NCBI RefSeq assembly: GCF_000745265.1
Contig: NZ_JQNN01000001.1
Span: 5,332,001-5,396,000, forward strand
Length of the DNA stretch: 64,000 nt
From: Massilia sp. 9096
GTDB lineage: Bacteria > Pseudomonadota > Gammaproteobacteria > Burkholderiales > Burkholderiaceae_D
Reading direction: 5' to 3'
Positions 1-12,409 of this stretch are shown in pieces. The notes beneath the pieces were generated by a model, which was not told where the DNA came from, ran no database searches, and was given only the letters and a program-made list of their open reading frames with translations. A program made the position numbers and the translations under genes. Positions within the stretch are counted from its first letter, which is position 1. Every line of letters starts with the position of its first letter.

Positions 1-56
1 CCAGCTGGCATGATGCACGCAACCGCGCACGCAACCACGCGCGCACACGCGCAGGC

Positions 57-944
57 ATGAGCGCGGAGGCGGGCGCGCGCCTCAAGGGCAACCTGCGCAG
101 CATCCAGGCGATGCTGCTGGCGGTGGTCGCTTTCTCCATCATGGACACGATGATGAAGCTGCTGGCCGCCGAATTCCCGCCGATGCAGGTGGCGGCGCTG
201 CGCGGCCTGTCGTCGCTGCCGCTGGTGTGCGCCTACGTCGCCTGGCGCGGCGCGTTCAAGGGGATCCTGCGCGTCCGCTGGCCGCTGCACATCCTGCGCG
301 GCGTGATCGGCATCGCCATGCTGGCGCTGTTCGCCTACGGCGTGAATACGCTGTCGCTGGCAGAGGCCTACACGATCTATTTCGTCGGACCGATCCTGAT
401 CACCGCCTTGTCGGCCCCGGTGCTGGGCGAGCGCGTGAACGGCGCGCGCTGGATCGCGATCGCGATCGGCATGGCCGGCGTGCTGGTGGTGCTGCGCCCG
501 AGCGGGGCGGGTTTTCTTTCCGTCGGCGGGCTGGCGGTGCTGGCCTCGGCGATCGGGTATGCGGTGTCGGCGGTCGCCGGGCGGATCCTGGCGCGCAGCG
601 ACCGCGCCGAGCACATGGTGTTCTGGGTGATGCTGATGATGGGGCTGGGGGCGGCCGTGCTGGCGGCGCCGTCGTGGGTGCCCTTGCAGGCCCGGCATGT
701 GCCGCTGCTGGCGGCGCTGGCGGTCTCGGGTTTCGTGGCCCAGCTGGCGTTGACCGAAGCCTTCAGCCACGGCGAAGCCTCGGTGGTCGCGCCGTTCGAA
801 TACACGGCCCTGGCCTGGGGCGTGGCGATCGACTGGCTGATGTGGAAAACCCTGCCGGACGGCTTCACCTTGCTGGGTGCGGCGATCATCATCGGCAGCG
901 GCTTGTACCTGATTCGCCACGAAACGGTGCACGCGCAAGCCTGA
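57..944 (+). CDS. DMT-family (EamA) membrane transporter
   Basis: A 295-residue, very hydrophobic inner-membrane protein. It has about ten predicted membrane segments arranged as two EamA-type halves (roughly residues 18-145 and 155-288), the usual size and layout for drug/metabolite exporters. Conserved family-like stretches include the early SIMDTMMKLLA helix, and ALRGLSSLPLV and LALTEAFSHGEAS at the equivalent positions of each half. The substrate cannot be read from sequence; relatives export amino acids, nucleosides or small metabolites. It reads toward lpxC, which has its own promoter-like box, so the two are probably separate units. The start used is the ATG at 57; little upstream sequence is visible to judge alternatives. 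Confidence 0.85.
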   Translation: MSAEAGARLKGNLRSIQAMLLAVVAFSIMDTMMKLLAAEFPPMQVAALRGLSSLPLVCAYVAWRGAFKGILRVRWPLHILRGVIGIAMLALFAYGVNTLSLAEAYTIYFVGPILITALSAPVLGERVNGARWIAIAIGMAGVLVVLRPSGAGFLSVGGLAVLASAIGYAVSAVAGRILARSDRAEHMVFWVMLMMGLGAAVLAAPSWVPLQARHVPLLAALAVSGFVAQLALTEAFSHGEASVVAPFEYTALAWGVAIDWLMWKTLPDGFTLLGAAIIIGSGLYLIRHETVHAQA

Positions 945-1022
945 CATCCATGAAACGTGGCGTGCCAACCACCCCCAATGGGCCACTGAGGGGGGCTGTC
1001 GGCGCACTGGTGCACGCTACGC

Positions 1023-1028
1023 TATAAT
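1023..1028 (+). promoter_or_regulatory. candidate -10 box of lpxC
   Basis: A perfect TATAAT lies only seven bases before the lpxC ATG. If it is used, transcription would start at or next to the start codon, giving a leaderless or nearly leaderless mRNA. No convincing -35 is visible 16-18 bases upstream, so this is a suggestion from the box alone. lpxC may also be read from upstream genes. Confidence 0.4.
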
Positions 1029-1034
1029 CAAACG

Positions 1035-1970
1035 ATGCTAAAACAAAGAACAATCAAACAGCTGGTGCGCACCACAGGTGTCGGCCTGCACTCCGGCACC
1101 AAGGTCGAACTGACCCTGCGCCCGGCTGCAATCGGCACCGGCATCGTGTTCCGCCGCGTCGATCTCGACCCGGTGGTCGAGTTCCCCTCGAACGCGGACA
1201 TCGTCGGCGACACCCGCATGGCGACGGTGCTCACGCATGGCAATGCGCGCGTCTCGACGGTCGAGCACCTGATGTCGGCCTGCGCCGGACTGGGCATCGA
1301 CAACCTGTACGTCGACGTCACTGCCGAGGAAATCCCGATCATGGACGGCTCGGCCTCGTCCTTTGTTTTTCTGCTGCAGCAGGCCGGCGTGCAGGAGCAG
1401 GGAGCGCCCAAGAAGTTCATCCGCGTGCTCAAGCCGGTCGAGATCCGCCAGGGCAGCGGGGCGGGCGAAAAGTGGGCGCGCCTGTCGCCGTACGACGGCT
1501 TCAAGCTCGACTTCTTCATCGAATTCAACCACCCGGCGGTGGACGGCACCATGCAGCGCGCCAGCATCGACTTCGGCAAGGTCTCCTACGTGCACGACGT
1601 CTCGCGCGCACGCACGTTCGGCTTCATGCAGGACGTCGAAAGCCTGCGCGGCATGGGCCTGGCGCGTGGCGGCTCGCTCGAAAACGCGATCGTGATGGAC
1701 GAATACCGCATCCTCAACGCGGACGGCCTGCGCTACGAGGACGAGTTCGTGCGCCACAAGATCCTCGACGCGATCGGCGACCTCTACCTGGTCGGTTACC
1801 CTCTGCTGGCCGCGTACGAAGCGCACAAGTCGGGCCATGGCCTGAACAACCAGCTGCTGCGCGAACTGCTGGCCCATCCGGACGCCTACGAGATCGTCAC
1901 CTTCGAAGAGCAGGCGCGTGCGCCGCAGTCGTACGGCGAGCAGATGGAACGGGAGTGGGCGCTGACCTGA
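1035..1970 (+). CDS. lpxC: UDP-3-O-acyl-N-acetylglucosamine deacetylase
   Basis: LpxC removes the acetyl group from UDP-3-O-acyl-GlcNAc, the committed step of lipid A synthesis, and is a cytosolic zinc enzyme. The 311-residue length fits the family. The zinc and catalytic residues are visible: Glu77-His78 in STVEHLMSA, His241 and Asp245 in [10 protein letters not shown], and His268 in SGHGLNN. It is followed by dciA (opposite strand) and secA, the usual end of the division and cell-wall cluster in betaproteobacteria. It shows no oddities and should be functional. Confidence 0.98.
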   Translation: MLKQRTIKQLVRTTGVGLHSGTKVELTLRPAAIGTGIVFRRVDLDPVVEFPSNADIVGDTRMATVLTHGNARVSTVEHLMSACAGLGIDNLYVDVTAEEIPIMDGSASSFVFLLQQAGVQEQGAPKKFIRVLKPVEIRQGSGAGEKWARLSPYDGFKLDFFIEFNHPAVDGTMQRASIDFGKVSYVHDVSRARTFGFMQDVESLRGMGLARGGSLENAIVMDEYRILNADGLRYEDEFVRHKILDAIGDLYLVGYPLLAAYEAHKSGHGLNNQLLRELLAHPDAYEIVTFEEQARAPQSYGEQMEREWALT

Positions 1971-1998
1971 AGTTGCGGGGCGGCGTTCGACCCGGCGC

Positions 1999-2517
1999 CT
2001 AGCCGCGCTGCTTCCTCTTTTCCGCCAGCCGCCGGATCGCCGCGATCAGCTGCGCATTCTGCTTCGTCGCCGGCAAGCTCTCGCCGAGCTCCTCGAATGC
2101 ATCGACCGCCATCGGCGGCAATTTCAGCCCGCCACCGGCTTTTTTCTCGGCCTGCGCCTGCTGGGCCAGTGCGCGTCCGACCTGGATCTTGATGCGTACC
2201 GATTCCACCTGCCATCCCTTCTTTTGCAGCCCGGCCTGCAGCTTCGGCAGCTGTTGCTTGAGCTTGGCCGCGACGGCCGAGGAGGGCACGGCCAGCGTCA
2301 ACACGCCTTCCTGCAACGACAGCACGTCACAGCCGGCATACATCGGCGGCAGGGTCACCTTGACGTCTTTTTGCAGATTGCCCATGCGCAGGGCGGTCGG
2401 CAGCAGGCTGGCGATGCGGTCGTTGGCGCGCAGGAAATCGGTGGCGCCGAACGCCGTGCGGCGGTCGCGCGTACCGTAGATATGGAAGGGGTAGGACTTG
2501 GGCGATGGGGACGACAT
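1999..2517 (-). CDS. dciA: DUF721 / DciA-like protein
   Basis: A 172-residue protein with an N-terminal DUF721 domain (about residues 10-105: LPTALRMGNLQKDVKVTLP, then GVLTLAVPSSAVAAKLKQQ) and a basic, Ala-rich C-terminal tail. DUF721 proteins include DciA, the helicase-loading partner of DnaB in bacteria without DnaC. In Pseudomonas the dciA gene also sits between lpxC and secA, which supports the name. The ATG at 2517 starts directly at the conserved domain; the frame stays open upstream for 65 more codons, but that segment has no domain and runs into the secA promoter region. The helicase-loading role is inferred from family and position. Confidence 0.8.
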   Translation of the reverse strand: MSSPSPKSYPFHIYGTRDRRTAFGATDFLRANDRIASLLPTALRMGNLQKDVKVTLPPMYAGCDVLSLQEGVLTLAVPSSAVAAKLKQQLPKLQAGLQKKGWQVESVRIKIQVGRALAQQAQAEKKAGGGLKLPPMAVDAFEELGESLPATKQNAQLIAAIRRLAEKRKQRG

Positions 2518-2705
2518 GCGGCCAACATACCACATCTGCCCCCCTCTGCGGACCGGCGCCGGCCTCCTGCGCGCCACCCGACGGCCATTTGTGGGAGAAA
2601 TGTGCGCCCAAGTGCAATTTGATAACATTTTTTGGCCAGGCACGCTTGTGAACTTCCCACCAGTCCCCAAGTGTGGCCGGATCGCATGATAAAATCGGTG
2701 GCTTT

Positions 2706-2735
2706 TTGCCATAGGCGGTCTTCGGTCGATATAAT
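2706..2735 (+). promoter_or_regulatory. sigma70-type promoter of secA
   Basis: TTGCCA at 2706-2711 and TATAAT at 2730-2735 are separated by 18 bases, a near-consensus promoter placed 45 bases before the secA start. It lies in the divergent gap between dciA and secA, with nothing else between it and the secA ATG. Confidence 0.65.
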
Positions 2736-2780
2736 TTTGATATCACCCCTGGCTTTTCGAAGTCCTTTTAAGAACACAGC

Positions 2781-5582
<2,802 letters not shown>

Positions 5583-5621
5583 GCCGCTCAGGTTCCTGAG
5601 CAATAACGTTTTGCAGCAATA

Positions 5622-5649
5622 AAAAAGCGCCCCGCGGGGCGCTTTTTTC
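5622..5649 (+). terminator. intrinsic terminator of secA (bidirectional)
   Basis: A perfect palindrome: six A, the stem GCGCCCCGCGGGGCGC, then six T. It sits 40 bases after the secA stop and 16 bases before the end of the convergent merR-type gene, so it can stop transcription from both sides. Confidence 0.92.
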
Positions 5650-5664
5650 ATGCCGGTTCCAGGA

Positions 5665-6687
5665 TCACGCGGCCTTCGGCCCCGGCATCGCACGCCGCAG
5701 CCAGCCGATCATGGCGTCGTCGAGGCCGGCCCCCATGCGCAGCAAGGGTTCGCTGGCGGTCGCGCGGCGGAAGGCGGCGACCGTGGACGGGTCGGTGCCG
5801 ACCATGTCGTGGAACAGGTCCATCCAGCGGCGCGCCAGTTCGCTGGCTGCCGGGCTGCGCGCTTCGGGGTCGCGCTCCATCGCGGCCTGCACGTCGGTCA
5901 TCAGCCCGGTCCATTCGTGCCCGCGCGTGGCGCTGTGGCGGCGCATGCGCGCCAGCGTGTCGGCGGCCAGGTACCTGGCCCAGGTGCCGGCCTTGAGCTC
6001 GCCGACCGCGGCCAACACGAAATCCATCAGCGGTTTCGGCACGCCCACCTTGTCGTGCTCGACCATGGCCATGGCGTTGATCTTCGCCACCAGCCGGGCA
6101 TCGCCCCTGGTGTCGCGCTCGAAGGTCTGCAGCCAGCGCAGCGCGAAGGCCTTGGCGGCGTCCGACGCCGGCGCCACCTGCGAGCGCATCAGGCCTTCGC
6201 CCTGTTCGACCAGGCCCTGCCAGTCGGCCTTGGCGGCATCGTCGTGGTACATCGGCAGCTGCTCCAGCTCGTCCGGGGTGAAGTATGTTTCGTAGGTCTG
6301 CATGTGAGTCATCATTTCCTCCAACGTGGTCAGCCAGGTGGACATGTCCGGCGTAGCGCCGGCGGCCAGGTCGCCGCGCAGGCGCAGCAACTGGTCGCGC
6401 ATGCGCGCGGTCTCGTGCAACTGGCGCTCGAGCTCGGCCAGCTGGCGGTCGACCACGGCCAGCGGGCTGCCGGCCGGACTGTCCAGGCAAAGGCCGATGT
6501 CGGCCAGGCTCATGCCGAACGAGCGCAGGGCCTGGATGCTTTGCAGGCGCGCCACGTCGTTGCGGTCATAGAGCCGGTAGCCGGCATCGGAACGCGCCGA
6601 AGGCGAGAGCAGCCCGATGCTGTCGTAGTGATGCAGCGTGCGTACCGTGAGTTTGGCGAGCGCGGCGAGTTCACCGACTTTCAGCAT
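5665..6687 (-). CDS. MerR-family regulator with TipAS-type ligand domain
   Basis: A 340-residue transcription regulator. Residues 1-70 form a MerR winged helix (KVGELAALAKLTVRTLHHYD, GYRLYDRNDVARLQSI), followed by a dimerisation helix to about residue 115. The rest resembles the TipA-S effector domain (TYFTPDELEQL, then a conserved DWQGLVEQ helix) and a second similar all-alpha segment. TipAL-type regulators bind drugs or small molecules and activate their own and resistance genes. It lacks cysteines arranged as a metal site. Its target is unknown; it reads away from the AI-2E-family permease and converges on secA. Confidence 0.85.
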   Translation of the reverse strand: MLKVGELAALAKLTVRTLHHYDSIGLLSPSARSDAGYRLYDRNDVARLQSIQALRSFGMSLADIGLCLDSPAGSPLAVVDRQLAELERQLHETARMRDQLLRLRGDLAAGATPDMSTWLTTLEEMMTHMQTYETYFTPDELEQLPMYHDDAAKADWQGLVEQGEGLMRSQVAPASDAAKAFALRWLQTFERDTRGDARLVAKINAMAMVEHDKVGVPKPLMDFVLAAVGELKAGTWARYLAADTLARMRRHSATRGHEWTGLMTDVQAAMERDPEARSPAASELARRWMDLFHDMVGTDPSTVAAFRRATASEPLLRMGAGLDDAMIGWLRRAMPGPKAA

Positions 6688-6765
6688 GGGAGGTTCCTGT
6701 GTTCAGCGTGTGACCACTCTCGTCCCTCACGCGGCGTGAGGGTCAAGCGGTTTGTCGACCATGAA

Positions 6766-7830
6766 TCAGGTCGGGCGCACCGGATGCGGCAGGCGCTTTT
6801 CCTCGTGCCACAGCGTGACGAACAGCGTCATCGCGACCGGGCCGACGAACAGGCCGATCAGGCCGAGCGTCTCGACCCCGCCCAGGATGCCCAGCAGGAC
6901 CGCGATGAAGGGCAGCTGGGTGGCGCTGCCGATCATCTTCGGGCGCACGAAGTGGTCGGCCACGAACAGCACCACCATGCCCAATACGGCGATGGCGATG
7001 GCGGCGCTGGCCGCGCCCTGGTACAGCAGCAGGGCGGCCACCGCGCCAAACGCGACCGGCGCGCCGAACGGGATGATGGCCAGTATCCCGGTGACCGCGG
7101 CCCACAGCACGGCCGAGGGCACGCCGGCGATCTGGTAGCCGATGCCGAGCAGGACGCCTTCGGCCATCCCGACCAGCACCAGCCCGTTGACGGTGGCGCG
7201 CACCGCGACCGGCACCTTGAGCGAGTACAGCATCCAGCGCGTTTCGCCGATCAGGTGGGCGCCGAGCGCATTGGTCTGGCGCTGCAGCGCGGCGCCGTCC
7301 TTGTAGAAGAAGAACAGGCACACGAAGGCGAACACCACGTCGATCGCGCGGTGCATCAGGCCGCTGCCCACGCGCTTGAGCACTTCGCTGGCGTTCTGCA
7401 TGCGCCCGACCGAGCCGTCCTGCAGCAGGTGCGCCAGGCCGTGCGGCTGGCCGATCGTGGCTTCCCACCATTTGTAGATCGCGTCGCCGCCCATCGGGAT
7501 GCGGTGCAGCCATTCGGGCGCGGCCAGGCCCTGGGTGTTGGCGGTGGCGACCAGCTCGGCCAGCGCCGGCGCCTGGCGCGCGGCCTGCGTGACGCCCACC
7601 GCCAGCGGCGTGACGAAGACGACGGCGGCCAGCACGGTCACTGCCGCGGCCGCCAGGATCGGGTGACCCTTGAACACGGCCAGCGCGCGCCGGTACAGCG
7701 GCCAGGTGGCGATGCACAGGATCACCGCCCACAGCAGCGGCAGCAGGAAGCGCTGGGTCACGAACAGGGCGAACAGGATGATCGCCAGCGAGAAGCACGC
7801 GCCGAGCAGGTCGCGTTGGGATTCAGTCAT
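6766..7830 (-). CDS. AI-2E family (PerM/YdiK-like) membrane transporter
   Basis: A 354-residue inner-membrane protein with about eight hydrophobic segments and a large soluble loop (around residues 105-190) between the second and fourth groups, the AI-2E/PerM family pattern. The glycine-rich GVETLGLIGLFVGPVAMTLFV near the C-terminus is typical. The ATG at 7830 was chosen because GGAG lies eight bases before it; the frame is open 11 codons further upstream without a comparable site. Members have been linked to autoinducer-2 export, ion or metabolite transport, so no substrate is claimed. Confidence 0.85.
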   Translation of the reverse strand: MTESQRDLLGACFSLAIILFALFVTQRFLLPLLWAVILCIATWPLYRRALAVFKGHPILAAAAVTVLAAVVFVTPLAVGVTQAARQAPALAELVATANTQGLAAPEWLHRIPMGGDAIYKWWEATIGQPHGLAHLLQDGSVGRMQNASEVLKRVGSGLMHRAIDVVFAFVCLFFFYKDGAALQRQTNALGAHLIGETRWMLYSLKVPVAVRATVNGLVLVGMAEGVLLGIGYQIAGVPSAVLWAAVTGILAIIPFGAPVAFGAVAALLLYQGAASAAIAIAVLGMVVLFVADHFVRPKMIGSATQLPFIAVLLGILGGVETLGLIGLFVGPVAMTLFVTLWHEEKRLPHPVRPT

Positions 7831-8056
7831 CAAGGACTCCAGGTTGTCCAGCCATCTTACCAAAAGCGCATGATCGGAAGATTACGTCTGCATTCAGGCC
7901 AATTCTGTAATGGCAATGTTGCAGATTATTAATCAACATCCTCAGGAAGTCATTAACAGCCTGGGCCGAAGCGGGCACGCTGGGTGGCACTGCATGGAAG
8001 CCGCTGGCGGTACAATATTGGATTCTTAATCTTTCTCTTTTTTCACTGGGAACGTC

Positions 8057-9295
8057 ATGGCCGTCAATTCTCCGCTGCCCGTCGCAAGCGAACTGAAACC
8101 CGTCAACGGTATCGAACTCGGCTTTGCCGAAGCCGGCATCAAGAAGCCGAACCGCAAGGACCTGCTGGTGATGAAGCTCGCCGAGGGTGCGACCGTCGCC
8201 GGCGTGTTCACCAAGAACCGCTTCTGCGCGGCGCCGGTCCAGGTCAGCAAGGCCAACCTGGCCGCGGTGGCCGCCGGCGGCAAGCCGATCCGCGCGCTGG
8301 TGATCAACACCGGCAACGCCAACGCCGCCACCGGCGAGCCGGGCCTGGCCAATGCGCGCGCCACCTGCGACGAGGTCGCGCGCCTGCTCGGCATCGATGC
8401 GCAGCAGGTGCTGCCGTTCTCGACCGGCGTGATCCTGGAGCCGCTGCCGGTGCAGAAGATCGTCGCCGGCCTGCCGGCCGCGATCGCCAACCTGAAGCTC
8501 GATAACTGGTTCAACGCGGCCGAGTCGATCATGACCACCGACACCCAGCCCAAGGCCGCCTCGCTGACCACCGCCATCGGCGGCCACGCGGTGACGATGA
8601 CCGGCATCAGCAAGGGCGCGGGCATGATCAAGCCGAACATGGCGACCATGCTCGGCTACCTGGCCTTCGACGCCAAGGTCGCCCAGCCGGTGCTGGACGA
8701 ACTGGTGAAGTACGCGGCCGACCGCTCGTTCAACTCGATCACCATCGACGGCGACACCTCGACCAACGACTCCTTCATTCTCGTTGCGACCGGCGCCGGC
8801 GGCCTGGTGGTGGACAGCACCAGCGGCCCGGCATACGAAGCGCTGCGCGACGCCGTCACCGGCATCTCGCGCCACCTGGCCCAGCAGATCATCCGCGACG
8901 GCGAGGGCGCGACCAAGTTCATCACCATCGCCGTCGAGCAGGGGCGCGACGTCGAGGAATGCCGCAAGATCGCCTACGCGATCGCGCACTCGCCGCTGGT
9001 CAAGACCGCCTTCTTCGCCTCCGACCCGAACCTGGGCCGCATCCTGGCGGCGATCGGCTACGCCGGCGTCGACGACCTCGACACCACCAGGCTGGACCTG
9101 TACCTGGACGACGTGCTGGTCGCGAAAGCGGGCGGACGCAATCCGGAGTACAAGGAAGAAGACGGCCAGCGCGTGATGAAGAAGGAAGAGATCGTCGTGC
9201 GCGTGTTCCTGGGCCGCGGTACGGCCGAGGCCACGGTCTGGACCTGCGACCTGTCGCACGACTACGTCTCGATCAACGCCGACTACCGTTCCTGA
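8057..9295 (+). CDS. argJ: bifunctional ornithine acetyltransferase / N-acetylglutamate synthase
   Basis: ArgJ moves the acetyl group from N-acetylornithine to glutamate, recycling it in arginine synthesis; bifunctional forms can also use acetyl-CoA. The 412 residues match the family, and the self-cleavage site KPNMATML is present, with Thr197 as the residue that becomes the N-terminal nucleophile of the beta chain. [13 protein letters not shown] and DGDTSTND are further conserved stretches. The gene is followed 12 bases later by a DUF815 ATPase and then a NUDIX gene, a conserved betaproteobacterial series. Confidence 0.97.
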   Translation: MAVNSPLPVASELKPVNGIELGFAEAGIKKPNRKDLLVMKLAEGATVAGVFTKNRFCAAPVQVSKANLAAVAAGGKPIRALVINTGNANAATGEPGLANARATCDEVARLLGIDAQQVLPFSTGVILEPLPVQKIVAGLPAAIANLKLDNWFNAAESIMTTDTQPKAASLTTAIGGHAVTMTGISKGAGMIKPNMATMLGYLAFDAKVAQPVLDELVKYAADRSFNSITIDGDTSTNDSFILVATGAGGLVVDSTSGPAYEALRDAVTGISRHLAQQIIRDGEGATKFITIAVEQGRDVEECRKIAYAIAHSPLVKTAFFASDPNLGRILAAIGYAGVDDLDTTRLDLYLDDVLVAKAGGRNPEYKEEDGQRVMKKEEIVVRVFLGRGTAEATVWTCDLSHDYVSINADYRS

Positions 9296-9307
9296 GCGGG
9301 GCCCGCG

Positions 9308-10219
9308 ATGAACCAGTTGGACCAGTTTCTGCACCGCGCCGAGGCCTTGCTGGCGCGGGTCGAAGCCTTGCTGCCGCCGGCCGCGCCGCGCACGCCCGAC
9401 TTCAAGCACAGCTTCGCGTTCCGCTGGCGCCGCCGTGCGGGGCCGGGCGGCGGCGCCTACCTGCAGCCGGTGGCGCACGCCGCCAGCATCCGCCTCCAGG
9501 ACCTGCATCACATCGGCCGCCAGAAGGGCGAGATCGAGCAGAACACGCGCCAGTTCGTCGAGCGCCGCCCGGCCAACAACGTGCTGCTCACGGGCGCGCG
9601 CGGGACGGGTAAATCGTCGCTGATCAAGGCCTGCCTGAACGGCTTCGCGCACCAGGGCCTGCGCCTGATCGAAGTCGACAAGGCCGATCTTGCCGACCTG
9701 CCCGACATCGTCGATCTGGTGGCGGGGCGCCCGGAGCGCTTCGTGATCTTTTGCGACGACCTGAGTTTCGAGGAAGGCGAGGCCGGCTACAAGGCGCTGA
9801 AGGTGGCGCTGGACGGCAGCATCGCCGCGCAGTCGGACAACGTCCTGATCTACGCGACCTCGAACCGGCGTCACCTGATGCCGGAAAAAATGTCGGACAA
9901 CCTCGGCGCGACCCACAGCGACGACGGCGACCTGCATCCGGGCGAGGCGATCGAAGAGAAGATCTCGTTGTCCGAGCGCTTCGGGCTGTGGCTGTCGTTC
10001 TACCCGTTCAAGCAGGACGACTACCTCGACATCGTCGGCCACTGGCTGGAAAGCTTCGGGTGCACGCCCGCCCAGATCGAAGCGGCGCGCGCCGATGCGC
10101 TGCGCTGGGCGCTGGGCCGCGGCTCGCGCTCGGGCCGCGTGGCCTGGCAGTTCGCCAAGGATTACGCGGGCAAGCTGCCGCCTTCGCCGGCGCCGGCGCA
10201 GGAGCAGGTCGATGTCTGA
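9308..10219 (+). CDS. DUF815 family P-loop ATPase
   Basis: A 303-residue AAA-like ATPase. Walker A is GARGTGKSS (about residues 97-105), and a Walker B FVIFCDDLSFEEGE follows, with a sensor-like ATSNRRHLMPE. The segment SIRLQDLHHIGRQK before the P-loop is typical of DUF815. The biological role of the family is not established. It lies between argJ (12-base gap) and the NUDIX gene, with which it overlaps by eight bases, so the three are probably co-transcribed and the last two translationally coupled. Confidence 0.85.
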   Translation: MNQLDQFLHRAEALLARVEALLPPAAPRTPDFKHSFAFRWRRRAGPGGGAYLQPVAHAASIRLQDLHHIGRQKGEIEQNTRQFVERRPANNVLLTGARGTGKSSLIKACLNGFAHQGLRLIEVDKADLADLPDIVDLVAGRPERFVIFCDDLSFEEGEAGYKALKVALDGSIAAQSDNVLIYATSNRRHLMPEKMSDNLGATHSDDGDLHPGEAIEEKISLSERFGLWLSFYPFKQDDYLDIVGHWLESFGCTPAQIEAARADALRWALGRGSRSGRVAWQFAKDYAGKLPPSPAPAQEQVDV

Positions 10220-10637
10220 GCCGGTCAAGAAAGCCGGCATCGTCGACGTCGCGGTCGGCATCCTGATGCGGCCGAACGGCGACGTGCTGCTCGGCCAGCG
10301 GCCCGAAGGCAAGCCCTACGCCGGCTACTGGGAATTCCCGGGCGGGAAAGTCGAGCCGGGCGAGGACATCTTCCACGCGCTGCAGCGCGAGTTCGTCGAG
10401 GAACTCGGTATCAAGGTGCTCAGCGCCGAGCCCTGGTGCTGCGTCGAACACGTCTACGAGCACGCCCACGTGCGCCTGTACTTCTACATCAGCCGCGAAT
10501 GGGACGGCGAGCCGCAAAGCCTGGAAGGCCAGGCGTTCGCGTGGCAGGGCGCGTATGCGGTCAGCCCGCTGCTGCCGGCGACGATTCCCTTGCTGGGGTG
10601 GCTGGACAAGGTGCGCTACGCGCAGCCGGACGCCTGA
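10212..10637 (+). CDS. mutT: NUDIX hydrolase (MutT-like, 8-oxo-dGTP type)
   Basis: A 141-residue NUDIX protein with a textbook box: GKVEPGED followed by REFVEELGI (pattern Gx5Ex7REUXEExGU), residues about 44-66. MutT enzymes clean 8-oxo-dGTP from the nucleotide pool; the position in the argJ/secA region next to yacG matches mutT of other proteobacteria. The ATG at 10212 lies inside the end of the DUF815 gene, and the frame upstream of it codes only Arg-rich shadow sequence. The exact substrate is inferred from context. Confidence 0.85.
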   Translation: MSEPVKKAGIVDVAVGILMRPNGDVLLGQRPEGKPYAGYWEFPGGKVEPGEDIFHALQREFVEELGIKVLSAEPWCCVEHVYEHAHVRLYFYISREWDGEPQSLEGQAFAWQGAYAVSPLLPATIPLLGWLDKVRYAQPDA

Positions 10638-10701
10638 GCTGCGAAAGCGGCGACCGTCATGCGCCGCCCAGCCGGCGCTGCAGCAGGCCGATGCCTCGGC
10701 A

Positions 10702-10884
10702 CTATTCCTTGGACACCGACTCGGCGTCGACATCGCCCGGCGGCGCACCGGGAATCGTGTACTTCTCTTCGGCCCAGGCGCCCAGGTCGATTTGTTTGCA
10801 GCGTTCGGAACAGAACGGGCGATACTTGTTCGCCGGCGTCCATTCGACCTTCTTGCCGCAGGTGGGGCAGGATACGACGGTCAT
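10702..10884 (-). CDS. yacG: DNA gyrase inhibitor / zinc protein YacG
   Basis: A 60-residue zinc-ribbon protein with the four ligands Cys6, Cys9, Cys25 and Cys29 in CPTC and CSERC, and the family signature [14 protein letters not shown]. YacG binds GyrB and inhibits gyrase in E. coli. It follows zapD by 24 bases on the same strand, as in most gamma- and betaproteobacteria. Confidence 0.95.
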   Translation of the reverse strand: MTVVSCPTCGKKVEWTPANKYRPFCSERCKQIDLGAWAEEKYTIPGAPPGDVDAESVSKE

Positions 10885-10908
10885 GAATCTCGTTTCTCAA
10901 AAATCGGT

Positions 10909-11664
10909 TCAGAAATTGCAGAGCGTGAGCTCGAAGGGCACGTCTTCTTCCAGCGGCTTCGGTTTCAGGTCGCCGCCTTGCGTGGTGAAGCGCACCCACA
11001 GCATGTATTTGTTGGCCGAGATCTCGGGGATCGCGCCCAGGCTGTCGTCCAGCGACAGGCGCAGCATCTGGTAGACCTTGCCTTGCAACATTTGCTGGTA
11101 GCTGCCGCCGACGGCGATCATCTTGACCGCGCCGCCGGAATTGCGCAGCAGGCGCAGCACCAGCGACAGCGCGTCGAACAGCGGCCCCATCGGCGCGAAC
11201 CAGCCCATGACGTCGGCCTGGCGCTGCTCGCTCGGGCGCTGCTGCCACGCATAGTATGAGGGCAAATCGAATTTGCAGGCGCCGCCCGGGATGATCGTGC
11301 GGCCGCGGATGCTCATCAGCCATTCATTGTCGCGCACGTTCTGGCCGGTCTTGCCCTGGGCGCCCACCAGCGCGGTGCTGACGGCGTCGAGTTCGGTCAG
11401 GACCGCGTCGAGCATCTCGGGGGCGACATTGGGATTGCTGCGGTAGCTCAGCAGGCTCTGCTTCTGGCGCTCGAGTTCCTGCAGCAGATCGGACTTGAGG
11501 TCGGCGCGGCCTGCCACTTCCAGCATGTCGAAGATCGTCGCGAGCGCGACATGGTGCTGCAGAGGGTGGTCCTGATTGACAAAGAACTTGAACTTCTCGT
11601 ACAGGTCTTCCAGCCGCAACAACGTGCGAATCCGCTCGTTGAATGGGTATTCATAGACGATCAA
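10909..11664 (-). CDS. zapD: cell division protein ZapD
   Basis: ZapD (YacF) bundles FtsZ filaments at the division ring. The 251-residue protein begins [19 protein letters not shown] after its first two codons, the conserved family N-terminus. No ATG is available there: the start is a TTG at 11664 preceded by AGGAAGG at five bases. An ATG about 54 codons upstream is open in frame but lies inside coaE and adds no family sequence. Neighbours coaE and yacG are standard. Confidence 0.93.
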   Translation of the reverse strand: MIVYEYPFNERIRTLLRLEDLYEKFKFFVNQDHPLQHHVALATIFDMLEVAGRADLKSDLLQELERQKQSLLSYRSNPNVAPEMLDAVLTELDAVSTALVGAQGKTGQNVRDNEWLMSIRGRTIIPGGACKFDLPSYYAWQQRPSEQRQADVMGWFAPMGPLFDALSLVLRLLRNSGGAVKMIAVGGSYQQMLQGKVYQMLRLSLDDSLGAIPEISANKYMLWVRFTTQGGDLKPKPLEEDVPFELTLCNF

Positions 11665-11737
11665 AGTGGCCTTCCTCTCGACGTGGGCTGGTTGTCGACT
11701 CTGTGATTCTGAACCATGCTGGCCAAAATTACAAATC

Positions 11738-12382
11738 TTAGCCCGGTTGGGCCGCCAATCTTGCCGCTTCGTCAAGATAAAACGCGTGCAGGCGTTCCAC
11801 TTGCGGCAGCAGGGCGTCGATGCCATCGTCGTTGCGGATCACGTCGTCGGCTTCACGCAGGCGGCGCGCGCGCGGCACTTGGGCCGCCATGATGGCGCGC
11901 ACCTGGGCCTCGGCCATGTGATTACGCGCCATCACGCGCGCCACCTGCATCTCCTCGGGACAATCGATCGCGAGCACGCGCGCGACGCGCTCGCGCCAGG
12001 TGCCGGACTCGATCAGCAGCGGCACCACGAAGATGGTATAAGGGCCGCTGGCCAGCAGCGCGGCGGCATTGGTGGCCTCGCGGATGCGCGGATGCAGGAT
12101 CGCTTCCAGGCGCGCGCGCGCGTCGGGGTCGGCGAACACCAGCGCACGCATGCGGGCGCGGTCGAGCGCGCCCTCGGGCGTGGCGTAGTCCGGGCCGAAC
12201 GCGTCGACGATCGCCGGCATCGCCGCGCCGTGCGGGGCGGTCAGGGCATGCGCGATCTGGTCGGTGTCGATGACCGCGGCGCCGCGTGCCGCGAACAGGT
12301 CGGCGACCGTGGTCTTGCCGCAGCCGATGCCGCCGGTCAGGCCGACCGCGAAGCGGCTGACGGCCGAGCCTTGTGCTTCCAT
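11738..12382 (-). CDS. coaE: dephospho-CoA kinase
   Basis: CoaE phosphorylates dephospho-CoA, the last step of coenzyme A synthesis. The 214-residue protein has the P-loop [12 protein letters not shown] near residues 14-25, the [17 protein letters not shown] segment that binds the substrate, and the HPRIRE helix. GAGGAG lies four bases before the ATG. It sits 27 bases downstream of pilD, as in Pseudomonas and Burkholderiales. Confidence 0.97.
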   Translation of the reverse strand: MEAQGSAVSRFAVGLTGGIGCGKTTVADLFAARGAAVIDTDQIAHALTAPHGAAMPAIVDAFGPDYATPEGALDRARMRALVFADPDARARLEAILHPRIREATNAAALLASGPYTIFVVPLLIESGTWRERVARVLAIDCPEEMQVARVMARNHMAEAQVRAIMAAQVPRARRLREADDVIRNDDGIDALLPQVERLHAFYLDEAARLAAQPG

Positions 12383-12409
12383 GCGTCTCCTCGTTGGACA
12401 GGTCCGGAC

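Noticed and set aside
7823..10312. 829-codon open frame antisense to argJ and the DUF815 ATPase
   Set aside because: Shadow of known genes with no recognisable domain.
11665..11826. Longer ZapD starting from an upstream ATG
   Set aside because: The extension overlaps coaE and has no family similarity; the TTG at 11664 has a good ribosome site and starts at the conserved N-terminus.
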